The notes: generated by a model not told the origin, from the sequence alone. A stretch of 27,256 nucleotides of DNA from JAISDD01 sp031553935 (GCA_031553935.1 JAVBKS010000047.1:1-27256); one strand, 5' to 3'. Positions 1 to 8,721 are shown, counted from the stretch's first letter. Numbers and translations: made by a program.

Positions 1-207
1 GGACAATTACTTACTTGGTCTGCGCACTTCTCATGGCATCCAAACTCGTCTTTGCCTCAAACAGGATGCCGTTTTAGTGCTCGACCTTCGCATGGTAATT
101 GTATCCAAATATCTTCAGATACTTCGGCCTTTGGGATATACGAGAAGTTTCGTCAACTATTATGGTGCCAAAAACCTTGAAAAAAAGCGATATTGTTGCA
201 GACAAAT

Positions 208-248
208 CCTCCCTCTACCAGGGAGGTGGCGCGGAGCGACGGAGGGAG
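208..248. repeat. Palindromic intergenic repeat (CCTCCCT/AGGGAGG hairpin)
   Basis: CCTCCCT at 208-214 pairs with AGGGAGG at 220-226 around a 5-base loop. A second GAGGGAG at 242-248 can pair alternatively with CTCCCTC at 209-215, enclosing a GC-rich GTGGCGCGGAGCGACGG core. The layout (hairpin, GC-rich core, terminal GGAGGGAG) resembles small dispersed palindromic elements that I recall from Clostridia-like genomes. Copy number cannot be judged from one window. Confidence 0.5.
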
Positions 249-396
249 TATTTTATGCTCATCCCTTCTCCAGCTAACTGTTCCCAATTATTTTCAAAAC
301 GCTTAAGTATTAGGGGAACGAATAAAATGCACTATCTTAATCGGTCCCCAAAAGCCGCTGCATCTGGAAAACACTATTACCATTTACCAAATGAAA

Positions 397-541
397 GCCG
401 AGCACAAAGAAGGCGTTTGTCTAAGGCGGAGCCGAGTTTAACGCCTCAAAAGGTGCGCAGGCCGAGTTTCGGTAAATGTTTAGGGTTTTTCATTGCGCAG
501 GCAGCTTTTCTTTGGTATCTTTCTTTTGCGCCAAAAGAAAG
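397..541. repeat. Compound intergenic repeat region with a 10-bp perfect hairpin
   Basis: GCCGAG occurs at 397-402, 431-436 and 461-466, and the last two copies extend to GCCGAGTTT exactly 30 bases apart. GGCGTT (412-417) is inverted as AACGCC (440-445). At the right end CTTTCTTTTG (519-528) and CAAAAGAAAG (532-541) form a perfect 10-bp stem with a CGC loop. This looks like structured repeat DNA rather than coding sequence. It may be a multi-copy intergenic element, which needs a genome search to establish. Confidence 0.5.
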
Positions 542-676
542 TACAGGTATATGGTCAGCGAAATTTATTATTTCAAGAATTGCTTTTGAGCTAAATTAAC
601 ATAATCTATTTGCCATTTATTTGACAAAGGATGAATTCTAAACGAACGAATGAATTTTATCAACTGCTGCTATGGA

Positions 677-1153
677 TTAGCCAGCAGCAATTAACAGCAC
701 TACTGCTGTTGCCGCTATCCCTTCCTGCCGACCTTCGAAACCCAAGCCTTCGGTGGTAGTGGCTTTAACACTTACCTGATCAATGCTTAGCGCCAGTTCC
801 TGCGCAATATTCATGCGCATCTGCTTAATATACGGGGCTAATTTCGGTCTTTCGGCTGCGATGGTACAATCGATATTTGATACTGTAAATCCTAATTCGC
901 CAATTTTTTTTGCGACTTCGCCAAGCAGAATCAGACTGCTTATTCCCCGATAGGCCTCATTATTATCGGGAAAATGCGCGCCAATATCCCCTAAAGCCGC
1001 AGCTCCGAGCAGAGCATCACAAAGCGCGTGCACTAAAACATCGGCGTCAGAGTGGCCGAGAAGTCCTTTTTCGTGCGCAATATTTACTCCCCCGATTATT
1101 AAGTCACGATCCTCAACTAATTTATGTACATCATAACCATATCCTATTCTCAA
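677..1153 (-). CDS. ispF: 2-C-methyl-D-erythritol 2,4-cyclodiphosphate synthase
   Basis: This 158-residue protein has the usual IspF length. It converts CDP-ME 2-phosphate to MEcPP with release of CMP, the fifth step of the MEP isoprenoid pathway, as a cytosolic homotrimer. The zinc ligands appear in place: GYDVH near the N-terminus gives D8 and H10, and the HSDADVLVHA segment gives H34, D38 and H42. The C-terminal KATTTEGLGFEGRQEGI signature binds the cytidine nucleotide between subunits. The ATG lies 2 bases after the ispD stop, so the two are clearly co-transcribed, the last genes of the yacL-ispD-ispF unit. IspD makes CDP-ME, and the intervening kinase IspE is not in this window. No convincing rho-independent terminator follows. 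Confidence 0.97.
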   Translation of the reverse strand: MRIGYGYDVHKLVEDRDLIIGGVNIAHEKGLLGHSDADVLVHALCDALLGAAALGDIGAHFPDNNEAYRGISSLILLGEVAKKIGELGFTVSNIDCTIAAERPKLAPYIKQMRMNIAQELALSIDQVSVKATTTEGLGFEGRQEGIAATAVVLLIAAG

Positions 1154-1155
1154 AG

Positions 1156-1863
1156 CTACCTCCTCAAACTTTTCAGCTGCTTGGCAAGATAATCAGCTCT
1201 AATTAAGTCATCTGGAGTGGTTATCTTGAAATTATCATTTTCACCGGCCACAATTTTCACCCTGCCAATATAAGTCTCGAACAAGGTAGCATCATCGGTT
1301 GCTTGCAATCCATCTTGCAAAGCCGATTCATATGCGCTTTTCAGTTCTTGATAATTGAAAACCTGCGGTGTTTGAATCGCCCATATAATTGATCTATCTA
1401 AGGTTTGACTGACAAAAAAATCCCTATCTATCATTTTCAAGGTATCTCGGGACTGTATTCCCGGTATTGCCGCCCCCCATTGTATGGCTTCTGTCAAGAG
1501 ATTCTTTAGCAAGGTGGAACTTGCAAATGGCCGGGCACCATCATGAACAGCAACATAATTAGTCTGCTCACTTAATCGCTGTAGCCCTTCCCAAACTGAG
1601 TCCTGGCGAGTTTCCCCGCCAGGAATTACATGGGCTACTTTTTGGTAGTTAAAACATTCAACTATTTCTTTAGTACAATATTCGATTTCATCTTGGTGAG
1701 CAACAATTACAATTTCATTAACCAAATCAGTTTTTTCGAAAACATCTAGAGTATGAGCTAACATAGGCTTTCCATCAATCAATAGGAACTGTTTATTAAT
1801 TCCGGCTTCCATTCTGCTTCCAGTACCAGCAGCTGCAATAATAACTGCTAGACTACTATCCAT
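1156..1863 (-). CDS. ispD: 2-C-methyl-D-erythritol 4-phosphate cytidylyltransferase
   Basis: IspD joins MEP and CTP to give CDP-ME plus pyrophosphate, in the cytosol, as the third step of the MEP pathway. The 235-residue protein begins with the nucleotide-binding loop IIAAAGTGSRM, followed by the catalytic pair R17 and K24 (in NKQF). It has the HDGARPF motif around D108 and a C-terminal NFKITTPDDL segment carrying the substrate-binding lysine. Length and motifs are ordinary for the family. Its ATG lies inside the end of yacL (8-base overlap), with GAGGTG as ribosome binding site inside the yacL coding sequence, suggesting translational coupling. It is followed after 2 bases by ispF. Confidence 0.97.
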   Translation of the reverse strand: MDSSLAVIIAAAGTGSRMEAGINKQFLLIDGKPMLAHTLDVFEKTDLVNEIVIVAHQDEIEYCTKEIVECFNYQKVAHVIPGGETRQDSVWEGLQRLSEQTNYVAVHDGARPFASSTLLKNLLTEAIQWGAAIPGIQSRDTLKMIDRDFFVSQTLDRSIIWAIQTPQVFNYQELKSAYESALQDGLQATDDATLFETYIGRVKIVAGENDNFKITTPDDLIRADYLAKQLKSLRR

Positions 1864-2959
1864 ACATATTCACCTCGCGAAAATTTGTGATTACAGGATT
1901 AGACGCAACTAATTCTTCGGTTCGGATTTTTCGACTGAAAATCATGCGCCCGGCAGCGGTCTGAAAAACGCTGGTTACTACAACTTCTAATTCATTACCG
2001 ATTTCATTTATGGCATCCTCAACCACTACCATGGTGCCATCTTCAAGATATCCTACCCCTTGTCCTAGCTCTTTGCCCTCTTTAATAACGGTAATTATCA
2101 TAGCCTCTCCAGGGAACACCATGATCTTAACGGCATTTGCCAGTTCATTAATGTTTAGCACTTTCAGTCCTTGTAATTCTGCGACTTTGTTTAAATTATA
2201 GTCATTAGTAATAATGCTTGCACCAATTTTCTTTCCAAGTTTAACTAGCTTTGCATCAACTTCTTTTTCTTCAGAAATATTTGCTTCAATTATATCAACT
2301 TTTATTTCAGAATGTTTCTGCATTTTTGATAGAATATCTAAACCTCTTCTGCCTTTGGCGCGACGAATAGGGTCGGAAGAATCTGCAATATGCTGTAGTT
2401 CCTCAATAACGAATGTGGGAACAATCAAAGTTCCTTCTAAAAATCTACTTACACTAATATCAAATATCCGCCCGTCTATGATCGCACTAGTATCGAGCAC
2501 CTTATGGTTATTAAAAGAGTCGATCGCTATTGCTTCACCGGGCTTGATTTTAATTAGATTAATGATCTCCTGGCCGCGCCGGTAACCAATGCTGGTACCA
2601 ATTGTACCGGCAGCCAGTGATAATATGACGATAATATACGGACCGCCTTCATTTAGGGTTGAAAATGGTATGGTACTGACTGCTCCCGCAAGCATGCCGA
2701 CGAATAGACCAATGGTAGCGCCGAATACCTTGATTAAGTTAATACTGTCGATCAATTGTCCAATTCTTAGAGCAAACTTCTTCAAAACATGCTTAGACCA
2801 TTTTGTAAATACTACTGTAATAACTGCGATTATGATTCCTAGACCAATTCTGAATTCGAGATCCAAGCCAGGAATTGTTTTGCTGATTAGAAAGATTGCA
2901 CTTGCCAAAATCATGGTGGACATTGTCTTTGTCAACGTCGATCTAATTTTATATAACAT
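1856..2959 (-). CDS. yacL: Membrane-anchored PIN/TRAM domain protein (YacL type)
   Basis: This 367-residue protein starts with about four hydrophobic helices (roughly residues 14-30, 38-52, 78-97 and 107-124). A PIN nuclease domain follows, opening with VLDTSAIIDGRIFDI (acidic residues D156 and D162), then ITNDYNLN around residue 250. A TRAM domain sits at about 285-345, and there is a short basic tail. PIN domains are Mg/Mn-dependent ribonucleases and TRAM is an RNA-binding beta-barrel, so a membrane-bound RNase role is likely, but the substrate is not known to me. The position upstream of ispD is the common one in Bacillota. The start is supported by GAGGTGATATAA just before the ATG. Confidence 0.9.
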   Translation of the reverse strand: MLYKIRSTLTKTMSTMILASAIFLISKTIPGLDLEFRIGLGIIIAVITVVFTKWSKHVLKKFALRIGQLIDSINLIKVFGATIGLFVGMLAGAVSTIPFSTLNEGGPYIIVILSLAAGTIGTSIGYRRGQEIINLIKIKPGEAIAIDSFNNHKVLDTSAIIDGRIFDISVSRFLEGTLIVPTFVIEELQHIADSSDPIRRAKGRRGLDILSKMQKHSEIKVDIIEANISEEKEVDAKLVKLGKKIGASIITNDYNLNKVAELQGLKVLNINELANAVKIMVFPGEAMIITVIKEGKELGQGVGYLEDGTMVVVEDAINEIGNELEVVVTSVFQTAAGRMIFSRKIRTEELVASNPVITNFREVNMYG

Positions 2960-3136
2960 TTATATCACCTCGATATTATTATTGGATATATTTAGCATTT
3001 TTATACTGTGGTTCGGCATTAAGTTTCCTGATAAGCATAGAAAATCTTACGTTTGCTTTAACATAAGCCACAATTAGTTAAGAAATAAATGCTAATAAGT
3101 GTGGGCAGAGATTGAAAATACCGCCTGTTGCTCACA

Positions 3137-3165
3137 TTGACAAATTAAATTCTAATAGCTATTAT
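3137..3165 (+). promoter_or_regulatory. Sigma-A-type promoter of the small plus-strand gene
   Basis: TTGACA at 3137-3142 is followed after exactly 17 bases by TATTAT at 3160-3165. This is nearly the vegetative consensus, and it predicts a transcript start just ahead of the ribosome binding site at 3182-3187. Confidence 0.75.
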
Positions 3166-3195
3166 TATTTAAGTAGAACCAAGGAGGAATTCCTC

Positions 3196-3594
3196 GTGAA
3201 AGATTTATTATGTGATGAATTTCAAAATGTGGTTAAGGAATTATTAATACGCCATAGCAGTATTTTAGATATAATTACTAAAATTTCCGAGTCCGGTTCG
3301 GGATTAAATCGATCGGTCGCTAAGTCAGTAACTGATTGTGGATGTGTTAAAGTTCATGCCGAAAAGCAAGTAATACCTCAGCATGTTGAATCCATTAGTG
3401 AATTGAGAGATTATACCAATAACCATTTGCAAGGCAAGTTATGTGCTAATTGTGAAGATATTATTATGGGTGAAATGGGAAGGCTCTTATTTTACACTAC
3501 CTCACTTTGTAATGCACTGGATATTAATTTGTATGATGTTTTGCTGAAAGAGTATAAGAAGGCTTCTGTTCTAGGAGTTTATAATTTAACCTAA
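3196..3594 (+). CDS. Conserved-looking cysteine-containing protein of unknown function
   Basis: I choose the GTG at 3196 as the start because a perfect AGGAGG (3182-3187) lies 8 bases before it and a strong promoter ends at 3165. An upstream in-frame ATG at 3112 would place the promoter inside the gene. The product is 132 residues, soluble and mostly helical. It has CGC (C48, C50) and CANC (C83, C86) pairs that could bind a metal. The C-terminal part, EMGRLLFYTTSLCNALDINLYDVL, faintly recalls all-alpha MazG-like pyrophosphohydrolases, but the acidic metal motif is not convincing. I recall similar proteins in other Clostridia (possibly filed as DUF1573, unsure). It is the only plus-strand gene between the disA and yacL units and converges with disA. 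Confidence 0.8.
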   Translation: MKDLLCDEFQNVVKELLIRHSSILDIITKISESGSGLNRSVAKSVTDCGCVKVHAEKQVIPQHVESISELRDYTNNHLQGKLCANCEDIIMGEMGRLLFYTTSLCNALDINLYDVLLKEYKKASVLGVYNLT

Positions 3595-3632
3595 GATTAA
3601 AACTAATTTTTTCAGGTCTTCATTTTTGATTG

Positions 3633-4700
3633 TTATTCCATGTATTCTAGAAAGAGTTGCTCCTGCATTCTGCGCAAGCCATTTTTTATGGAGCGGGCTC
3701 TCACTTCGCCTATGCCTTCAACATCGTCTAGTTCTTCTATGCTAGCAGTTAGAATATTCCTTAAGAGCTTAAAATGCTCAACCAAGTTGTCAATAATTGA
3801 CAACGGTATGCGTGGCAGCTTATGCAGCATTCTGTAGCCGCGCGGGGATATTTGCTGATCAATATGACTACTTGAAGTGACCAGAGATAAAATCTTTGCT
3901 ATATAAACATCGGACAGATCCTCTTCAAATGCTTTCATCATGTTTCCTAATAAATCCTGAGGATTTTTATCAGCGACATTCGAATAATCTTCTATGATGT
4001 ACTGAGCTTCTTCTTTTACATTGGTTAACATCTCATCTAATTGCATTTTTACTAAGCGGCCTTCTACCCCCAGCTCAATAATGTAATTCTCGATCTCTTG
4101 AGCAATATTCAAGACTTTTATACAGCGTTTTAAAATGCTGCTTACCTCTGAAACCGTCACCATGTCCTCGAATTCAAGACCGCCTAATCTCTGCAGTTCC
4201 TTATACCACACATTGCGATACTTTTCTAAAGTCTGCAGGGCTTGATTGGCCCGAACTAATAACGAATCCAAGGGCCGAAGCCTAAAACAAACATTTCCTT
4301 GATATAATGTTACCATTTTTCTTCGTTTGGATATTGCAATCACTAACATGCCGGTTTGTATAGCTACCCGTTCCGCGGTGCGGTGCCTAATTCCAGTTTC
4401 ATCAGAAGGAATACTGGCATCTGGATCTAATTGAGCATTGGCATATATTATCCTGGTTCCCTCACTATTCGTTACTATCGCCCCATCCATTTTCGCTAAC
4501 TCATAAATTCGAGAAGGTGTGAATTCACAATCGATTCGAAAACCCCCGCTCAAAATATTCATTATTTCAGCTGTATCGCCCATCACCAGCAATCCCCCGC
4601 TGTTGGATTGCAGGATATTGTCTATACCTCTGCGAAAATAGGTGCCTGGTGCTAGCATCTGTAAGTGTTTTTTGAAATCACCTTGATAAACATCGTCCAA
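3633..4700 (-). CDS. disA: DNA integrity scanning diadenylate cyclase DisA
   Basis: DisA condenses two ATP into c-di-AMP and lowers this activity when it meets branched DNA, coupling genome integrity to signalling. The 355-residue protein has the DAC domain at about 1-140 with the DGA motif (72-74) and GIRHRTAER (RHR at 105-107). A helical linker runs to about 285. The C-terminal helix-hairpin-helix DNA-binding domain contains LDDVEGIGEVRARSIKNG. Length matches the usual family size of about 355-360. The start is TTG (4698-4700), with GGAGGT 8 bases upstream formed by the last codons of radA. The radA stop is only 3 bases away, so the genes are co-transcribed and probably translationally coupled. 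Confidence 0.96.
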   Translation of the reverse strand: MDDVYQGDFKKHLQMLAPGTYFRRGIDNILQSNSGGLLVMGDTAEIMNILSGGFRIDCEFTPSRIYELAKMDGAIVTNSEGTRIIYANAQLDPDASIPSDETGIRHRTAERVAIQTGMLVIAISKRRKMVTLYQGNVCFRLRPLDSLLVRANQALQTLEKYRNVWYKELQRLGGLEFEDMVTVSEVSSILKRCIKVLNIAQEIENYIIELGVEGRLVKMQLDEMLTNVKEEAQYIIEDYSNVADKNPQDLLGNMMKAFEEDLSDVYIAKILSLVTSSSHIDQQISPRGYRMLHKLPRIPLSIIDNLVEHFKLLRNILTASIEELDDVEGIGEVRARSIKNGLRRMQEQLFLEYME

Positions 4701-4703
4701 TGA

Positions 4704-6065
4704 CTAAACCTCCATTATTTCAAGTAGCTCTTTTATATTATTAATGCAAAATGCAGTCATGCCAAAACTATTTGCTGCTGTTTTGCTGACAGAGGGAATT
4801 ATTGCTCTTTCAAATCCCAGTTTTTCAGCTTCTTTTAGACGAGTATCGAGAAATGAAACTTTACTGATTAAACCTGATAAACTCACTTCCCCGATAAAAA
4901 CGGTCTTCGGAGGAATAGGCCGATCTAAAAAACTTGAGATAATTGCCGCCGAAACTCCCAAATCAACAGCAGGGTCTTTTAAAAAGAACCCCCCGCTTAC
5001 TTTTACATATACATCCAGACTATTAAGATTAAAGCCTAATCGCTTTTCGATCACCGCAATTAGTAAGGCTAAACGGTTATGATCAATTCCCGAAGCCATT
5101 CTTCTTGCATAACCAGGCCCAGTAGGTGACACCAAGGCTTGTATTTCAATGAGAAAAGGCCTGCTGCCTTCATGTATCGGGGTAATAGAAATCCCACTGA
5201 TGTCAGGTGGGTAGGTATCGATGAAAGCAAAAGATGGATCTACTACTTCTCTTAATCCAAAGTTACTCATTTCCATCAACCCAATCTCATTGGTCGATCC
5301 GAACCTATTCTTTACGCTGCGCAATACTCTTAGGGCCATATTGTTTTCGCCTTCAAAATAAACCACTGCGTCCACCATATGCTCTAATAGTTTTGGACCG
5401 GCAATTGCACCTTCCTTCGTTACATGGCCAATCAAGAAGAAACAGCGATGAGTTCTTTTGGCTATTTCCGCCAGCCTCATTGTACTCTCTCGAAGCTGAG
5501 CTACACTACCCGGTATTGATGGGACTCCACTGACATAAACCGTCTGTATGGAGTCAATAATCACAAAGCTCGGATTTATTGTTTCGATCTGTTTTTCCAG
5601 ATAATCGATATTCTGTTCATTCAGTAAATATATATTTTCACCATTAATATTTAACCGCGTCGCACGGATTTTTATCTGCTGTAAGGATTCTTCCCCGGAA
5701 ATGTATAATACTTTCAGTCCCGACTGAGCCAAATTTCCAGCTACTTGAAGCAGCAAGGTGGATTTGCCTACCCCAGGATCTCCGCCCAAAAGGACTAATG
5801 ATCCCGGCACTATGCCGCCGCCTAAAACTCTATCCAATTCAGAGTTACCTGTACTGTGGCGGCTAACTTCGTCCTGCGAAATAGCTGTTAAAGGAAACAC
5901 TTGGCTTGCTAAGCTATCATATTTGATCGCTTTGCCTTTTTTGTCTAAATTACGCACATCTTCAGTCATTGAATTCCAGGCATTGCAAGCCGGACATTTT
6001 CCTAACCACTTACCGGCTTCAAAGCCACACTGTCCGCAAACATAATAGATATCGCGCCTTACCAT
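4704..6065 (-). CDS. radA: DNA repair protein RadA
   Basis: RadA is a RecA-related ATPase that promotes branch migration and processing of recombination intermediates. The 453-residue protein shows all the family parts: an N-terminal C4 zinc finger (C10, C13, C24, C27), Walker A GDPGVGKS (95-102), a Walker B region ending in FVIIDSIQT near 170, the RadA-specific KNRFG motif (252-256), and a C-terminal Lon-protease-like domain without a protease active site. The ATG at 6063-6065 is preceded by GGGAGC. It lies 172 bases beyond clpC with its own candidate promoter, so it can be transcribed separately from the clpC operon as well as by read-through. Confidence 0.97.
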   Translation of the reverse strand: MVRRDIYYVCGQCGFEAGKWLGKCPACNAWNSMTEDVRNLDKKGKAIKYDSLASQVFPLTAISQDEVSRHSTGNSELDRVLGGGIVPGSLVLLGGDPGVGKSTLLLQVAGNLAQSGLKVLYISGEESLQQIKIRATRLNINGENIYLLNEQNIDYLEKQIETINPSFVIIDSIQTVYVSGVPSIPGSVAQLRESTMRLAEIAKRTHRCFFLIGHVTKEGAIAGPKLLEHMVDAVVYFEGENNMALRVLRSVKNRFGSTNEIGLMEMSNFGLREVVDPSFAFIDTYPPDISGISITPIHEGSRPFLIEIQALVSPTGPGYARRMASGIDHNRLALLIAVIEKRLGFNLNSLDVYVKVSGGFFLKDPAVDLGVSAAIISSFLDRPIPPKTVFIGEVSLSGLISKVSFLDTRLKEAEKLGFERAIIPSVSKTAANSFGMTAFCINNIKELLEIMEV

Positions 6066-6124
6066 TTTTTGCTCCCATTATCCATTACCTGTAATAACTA
6101 TATTATATAATGTTAGGAATTGAA

Positions 6125-6153
6125 TGTATACTTAGTAATTTTGTCACGATCAA
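6125..6153 (-). promoter_or_regulatory. Candidate promoter for radA-disA
   Basis: On the minus strand TTGATC (6148-6153) and TATACA (6125-6130) are separated by exactly 17 bases. A TATAAT further down (6102-6107) lacks a good -35. Prediction from sequence only. Confidence 0.45.
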
Positions 6154-6224
6154 CTAGAAAATATGACTAATTTTGTAAAACAATTATTACCGCCGGGATT
6201 TCCATCGGGATAAATTTTTTAGAC

Positions 6225-6254
6225 AAGTGACTAGGCCTTAGGCACTAGTCACTT
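6225..6254. other. Hairpin enclosing the clpC stop codon
   Basis: AAGTGACTAG (6225-6234) and CTAGTCACTT (6245-6254) are perfect 10-base arms. They are extended by GCC/GGC (6235-6237, 6241-6243) with one bulged A at 6244. The TTA loop, 6238-6240, is the clpC stop codon on the minus strand. No T-run follows in the clpC direction, so it is not a canonical rho-independent terminator. It could stabilise the clpC mRNA 3' end or separate clpC from radA. Confidence 0.6.
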
Positions 6255-8721
6255 TTATTGTCTCAGCTTCACAATCTACTACTATAGTTTTCCCAGGGCT
6301 TAGCGATTGTTTTAGGATTTCTTCAGCGATTGGGTCTTCAATCCATTTCTGAATAGCCCTTTTCAGGGGGCGAGCTCCAAATTTCGGATCATACCCTTTG
6401 AGCATAATGAAATTAATTGTCGCTTCGGTTACTTCAAGTTTGAAGCCATTTAGCGTTATTCTCTCTTCCAATTCTTTTAGTAACAAGGAGACGACTTGCT
6501 TTAATTCAGCTTCATTCAGGCTTTGGAATACTATCATCTCGTCTATCCTATTAATAAATTCCGGTCGAAAAGTGTGTTTTAATTTTTCTAATACTTGTTC
6601 TTTCATGGATTGATAATCAGAATCATCATCTGCCTTATTAAAACCAACTCTTTTGCTATTGCGCAGAGACTCAGCCCCGACATTGGAAGTCATAATAACT
6701 ACTGCATTGCGAAAATCAACTGTACGTCCTTGTCCATCAGTTAGTCTTCCATCCTCCAATACTTGAAGCAATATGTTAAATACATCGGGATGAGCTTTTT
6801 CGATCTCATCTAATAATACAACTGAATATGGTTTGCGCCTGATTTTTTCTGTCAATTGGCCGCCTTCTTCATGTCCGACATAACCTGGGGGAGAACCAAT
6901 CATGCGCGACACTGCATGTTTTTCCATGTATTCAGACATATCCAAACGAATCATCGATTCTTCGTTCCCAAACATTGCTTCCGCTAAGGCTCTTGCTAAT
7001 TCAGTTTTCCCTACACCTGTCGGACCTAAGAAAACAAAGGATCCTACTGGCCTTTTCGGGTTTTTTAGTCCTGAACGTGCCCGACGTATGGCAGTTGCTA
7101 CAGCTTTCACCGCCTCATCTTGACCAATAACCCGCTTATGCAAAATACTCTCCAGCTCGATCAGCCTTTGGCTTTCTTCCATGGTCATTTGACTGACAGG
7201 AACGCCTGTCCAACTGGAAACAATAACTGCAATTTCTTCCGGTCCAACTATACCAATTTGTAAACTGCGCTGGTTTATCCAATCCTTGCGTTCTTGTTCT
7301 ATTTCTTCCCTAAGACTCTGTTCTCGATCTCTCAGGGTCGCTGCACTTTCGTAATCCTGGGCAATAATTGCTTCTTCTTTTTCCTTGGTAATATCTTTCA
7401 ACTTATTTTCTTGGTCCTTAAGAGTTTCCGGAACAATATAATTAGCTAAACGCACTTTGGAAGATGCTTCATCGATCAGATCTATTGCTTTGTCCGGCAG
7501 AAACCGATCTGAAATGTAGCGTGCCGAGAGTCTAACCGCATCTTCAATAGCTTCATCAGTTATTTTCACTCCATGATGAGCTTCGTAGCGATCCCTTAAC
7601 CCTTTCAGTATGGCAACACTCTCTTCAACAGTAGGCTCATCCACAATTATTGGCTGGAATCTCCGCTCTAAAGCAGCATCTCTCTCTATGTGTTTGCGAT
7701 ATTCGTTAAGGGTTGTAGCCCCAACACACTGAAATTCTCCTCGTGCTAATGATGGTTTAAGTATGTTAGCTGCGTCAATTGCACCCTCTGCTGCTCCGGC
7801 ACCGACGATGGTGTGCAATTCATCGATAAATACTATTACGTCACCGGAAGTTCTGATTTCGTTTACGATCTTGGTTAGGCGTTCTTCAAACTCTCCACGA
7901 TACTTGGTTCCAGCGATCATTGCCGATAAATCTAGTGAAACAACCCTTTTGTTGCCCAAGATTTCCGGCACTTGCTTTTCAATTATCCGCTGTGCCAATC
8001 CTTCAACGATTGCGGTTTTCCCAACCCCCGGGTCTCCTATTAAAACCGGATTGTTTTTGGTTCGGCGCGACAAGACTTGAATAACTCTCTCGATCTCTGT
8101 ACTTCTGCCGATTACCGGGTCAAGATTGCCTTCTGCAGCATCATTGGTCAAATCGCGGCTAAAATTATCTAGATTCGGGGTTTTGCTTTTATTCTTCCTC
8201 TTAGCTTGATTAGAATTTACTTGACTATTTGCATTTTCATTCGGATTTCCTCCGCCTGAAGCACCATTCATAGGTTCGCCACCGCCAAGTAATGACATAA
8301 CATTCTCCCTGACTTCATCTAATCTTAGGCCCATGGTTGTAAGCACTTGCCCGGCAATGCCTTCTTCTTCACGCAATACTGCCAATAATAGGTGCTCGGT
8401 ACCTACATAATTAACCCCTTGCAGTCGAGCTTCATCAAAAGCAAGATTAAATACTTTTTTGGTACGCGGGGTGATGGGTAAATCACCTGCCGGCGCTTCA
8501 CCTGAAGTACTATTAGACCCAATCATTTTGTTTACTTCTTCTCTCACTTTATCCAAGTCTACACCCATTATTATTAATGCTTTAGCTCCTATCCCCTCAC
8601 CCTCTTTTAACAAGCCCAAGATAATATGCTCTGTGCCTATTGCAGGATGATTCATTTGCCTTGCCTCATCTTGGGCATATATGACAGCGTTCTTCGCGCG
8701 CTGCGTAAATCTTCTAAACAT
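6238..8721 (-). CDS. clpC: AAA+ unfoldase ClpC
   Basis: This is a HSP100 unfoldase that feeds proteins, including McsB arginine-phosphorylated ones, to ClpP. The 827-residue chain has two N-terminal Clp repeats (about 1-145), an Asn/Gly/Lys-rich linker (about 148-182), and AAA domain 1 with GDPGVGKT (229-236) and VIVFIDELH near 300. A middle/UVR segment (about 436-471, EKEEAIIAQDYESAATLRD) follows. AAA domain 2 has GPTGVGKT (566-573) and DMSEYMEKHAVSRMIGSPPG, and the C-terminal domain ends in acidic/hydrophobic residues. The UVR segment separates ClpC from ClpB and ClpA. The ATG is preceded by GGGGGAAG, and it follows mcsB after about 20 bases in the CtsR-controlled operon. Nothing is missing. 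Confidence 0.98.
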   Translation of the reverse strand: MFRRFTQRAKNAVIYAQDEARQMNHPAIGTEHIILGLLKEGEGIGAKALIIMGVDLDKVREEVNKMIGSNSTSGEAPAGDLPITPRTKKVFNLAFDEARLQGVNYVGTEHLLLAVLREEEGIAGQVLTTMGLRLDEVRENVMSLLGGGEPMNGASGGGNPNENANSQVNSNQAKRKNKSKTPNLDNFSRDLTNDAAEGNLDPVIGRSTEIERVIQVLSRRTKNNPVLIGDPGVGKTAIVEGLAQRIIEKQVPEILGNKRVVSLDLSAMIAGTKYRGEFEERLTKIVNEIRTSGDVIVFIDELHTIVGAGAAEGAIDAANILKPSLARGEFQCVGATTLNEYRKHIERDAALERRFQPIIVDEPTVEESVAILKGLRDRYEAHHGVKITDEAIEDAVRLSARYISDRFLPDKAIDLIDEASSKVRLANYIVPETLKDQENKLKDITKEKEEAIIAQDYESAATLRDREQSLREEIEQERKDWINQRSLQIGIVGPEEIAVIVSSWTGVPVSQMTMEESQRLIELESILHKRVIGQDEAVKAVATAIRRARSGLKNPKRPVGSFVFLGPTGVGKTELARALAEAMFGNEESMIRLDMSEYMEKHAVSRMIGSPPGYVGHEEGGQLTEKIRRKPYSVVLLDEIEKAHPDVFNILLQVLEDGRLTDGQGRTVDFRNAVVIMTSNVGAESLRNSKRVGFNKADDDSDYQSMKEQVLEKLKHTFRPEFINRIDEMIVFQSLNEAELKQVVSLLLKELEERITLNGFKLEVTEATINFIMLKGYDPKFGARPLKRAIQKWIEDPIAEEILKQSLSPGKTIVVDCEAETIKVTSA

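Larger units (their letters stand above)
1..676. other. Long intergenic/edge region without a supported gene
   Basis: Open frames run through this stretch (for example 99-599 on the plus strand), but their translations are rich in Arg/Ser/Lys/Pro, match no family I recognise, have no convincing ribosome binding site and run straight through palindromic DNA. I therefore read them as chance frames. No terminator with a T-run is visible behind ispF. The content that can be described is the repeat DNA listed separately at 208-248 and 397-541. The left 200 bases could be the tail of something outside the window, but nothing identifies it. Confidence 0.6.

Noticed and set aside
99..599. 166-codon plus-strand open frame at the left edge
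   Set aside because: Its translation is compositionally odd, it crosses hairpin repeats, it lacks a ribosome binding site and it matches no family; more likely a frame through repeat DNA.
664..700. CTGCTG/CAGCAG pairing around the ispF stop as a terminator
   Set aside because: The stem is short, overlaps coding sequence and is not followed by a T-run on the minus strand.
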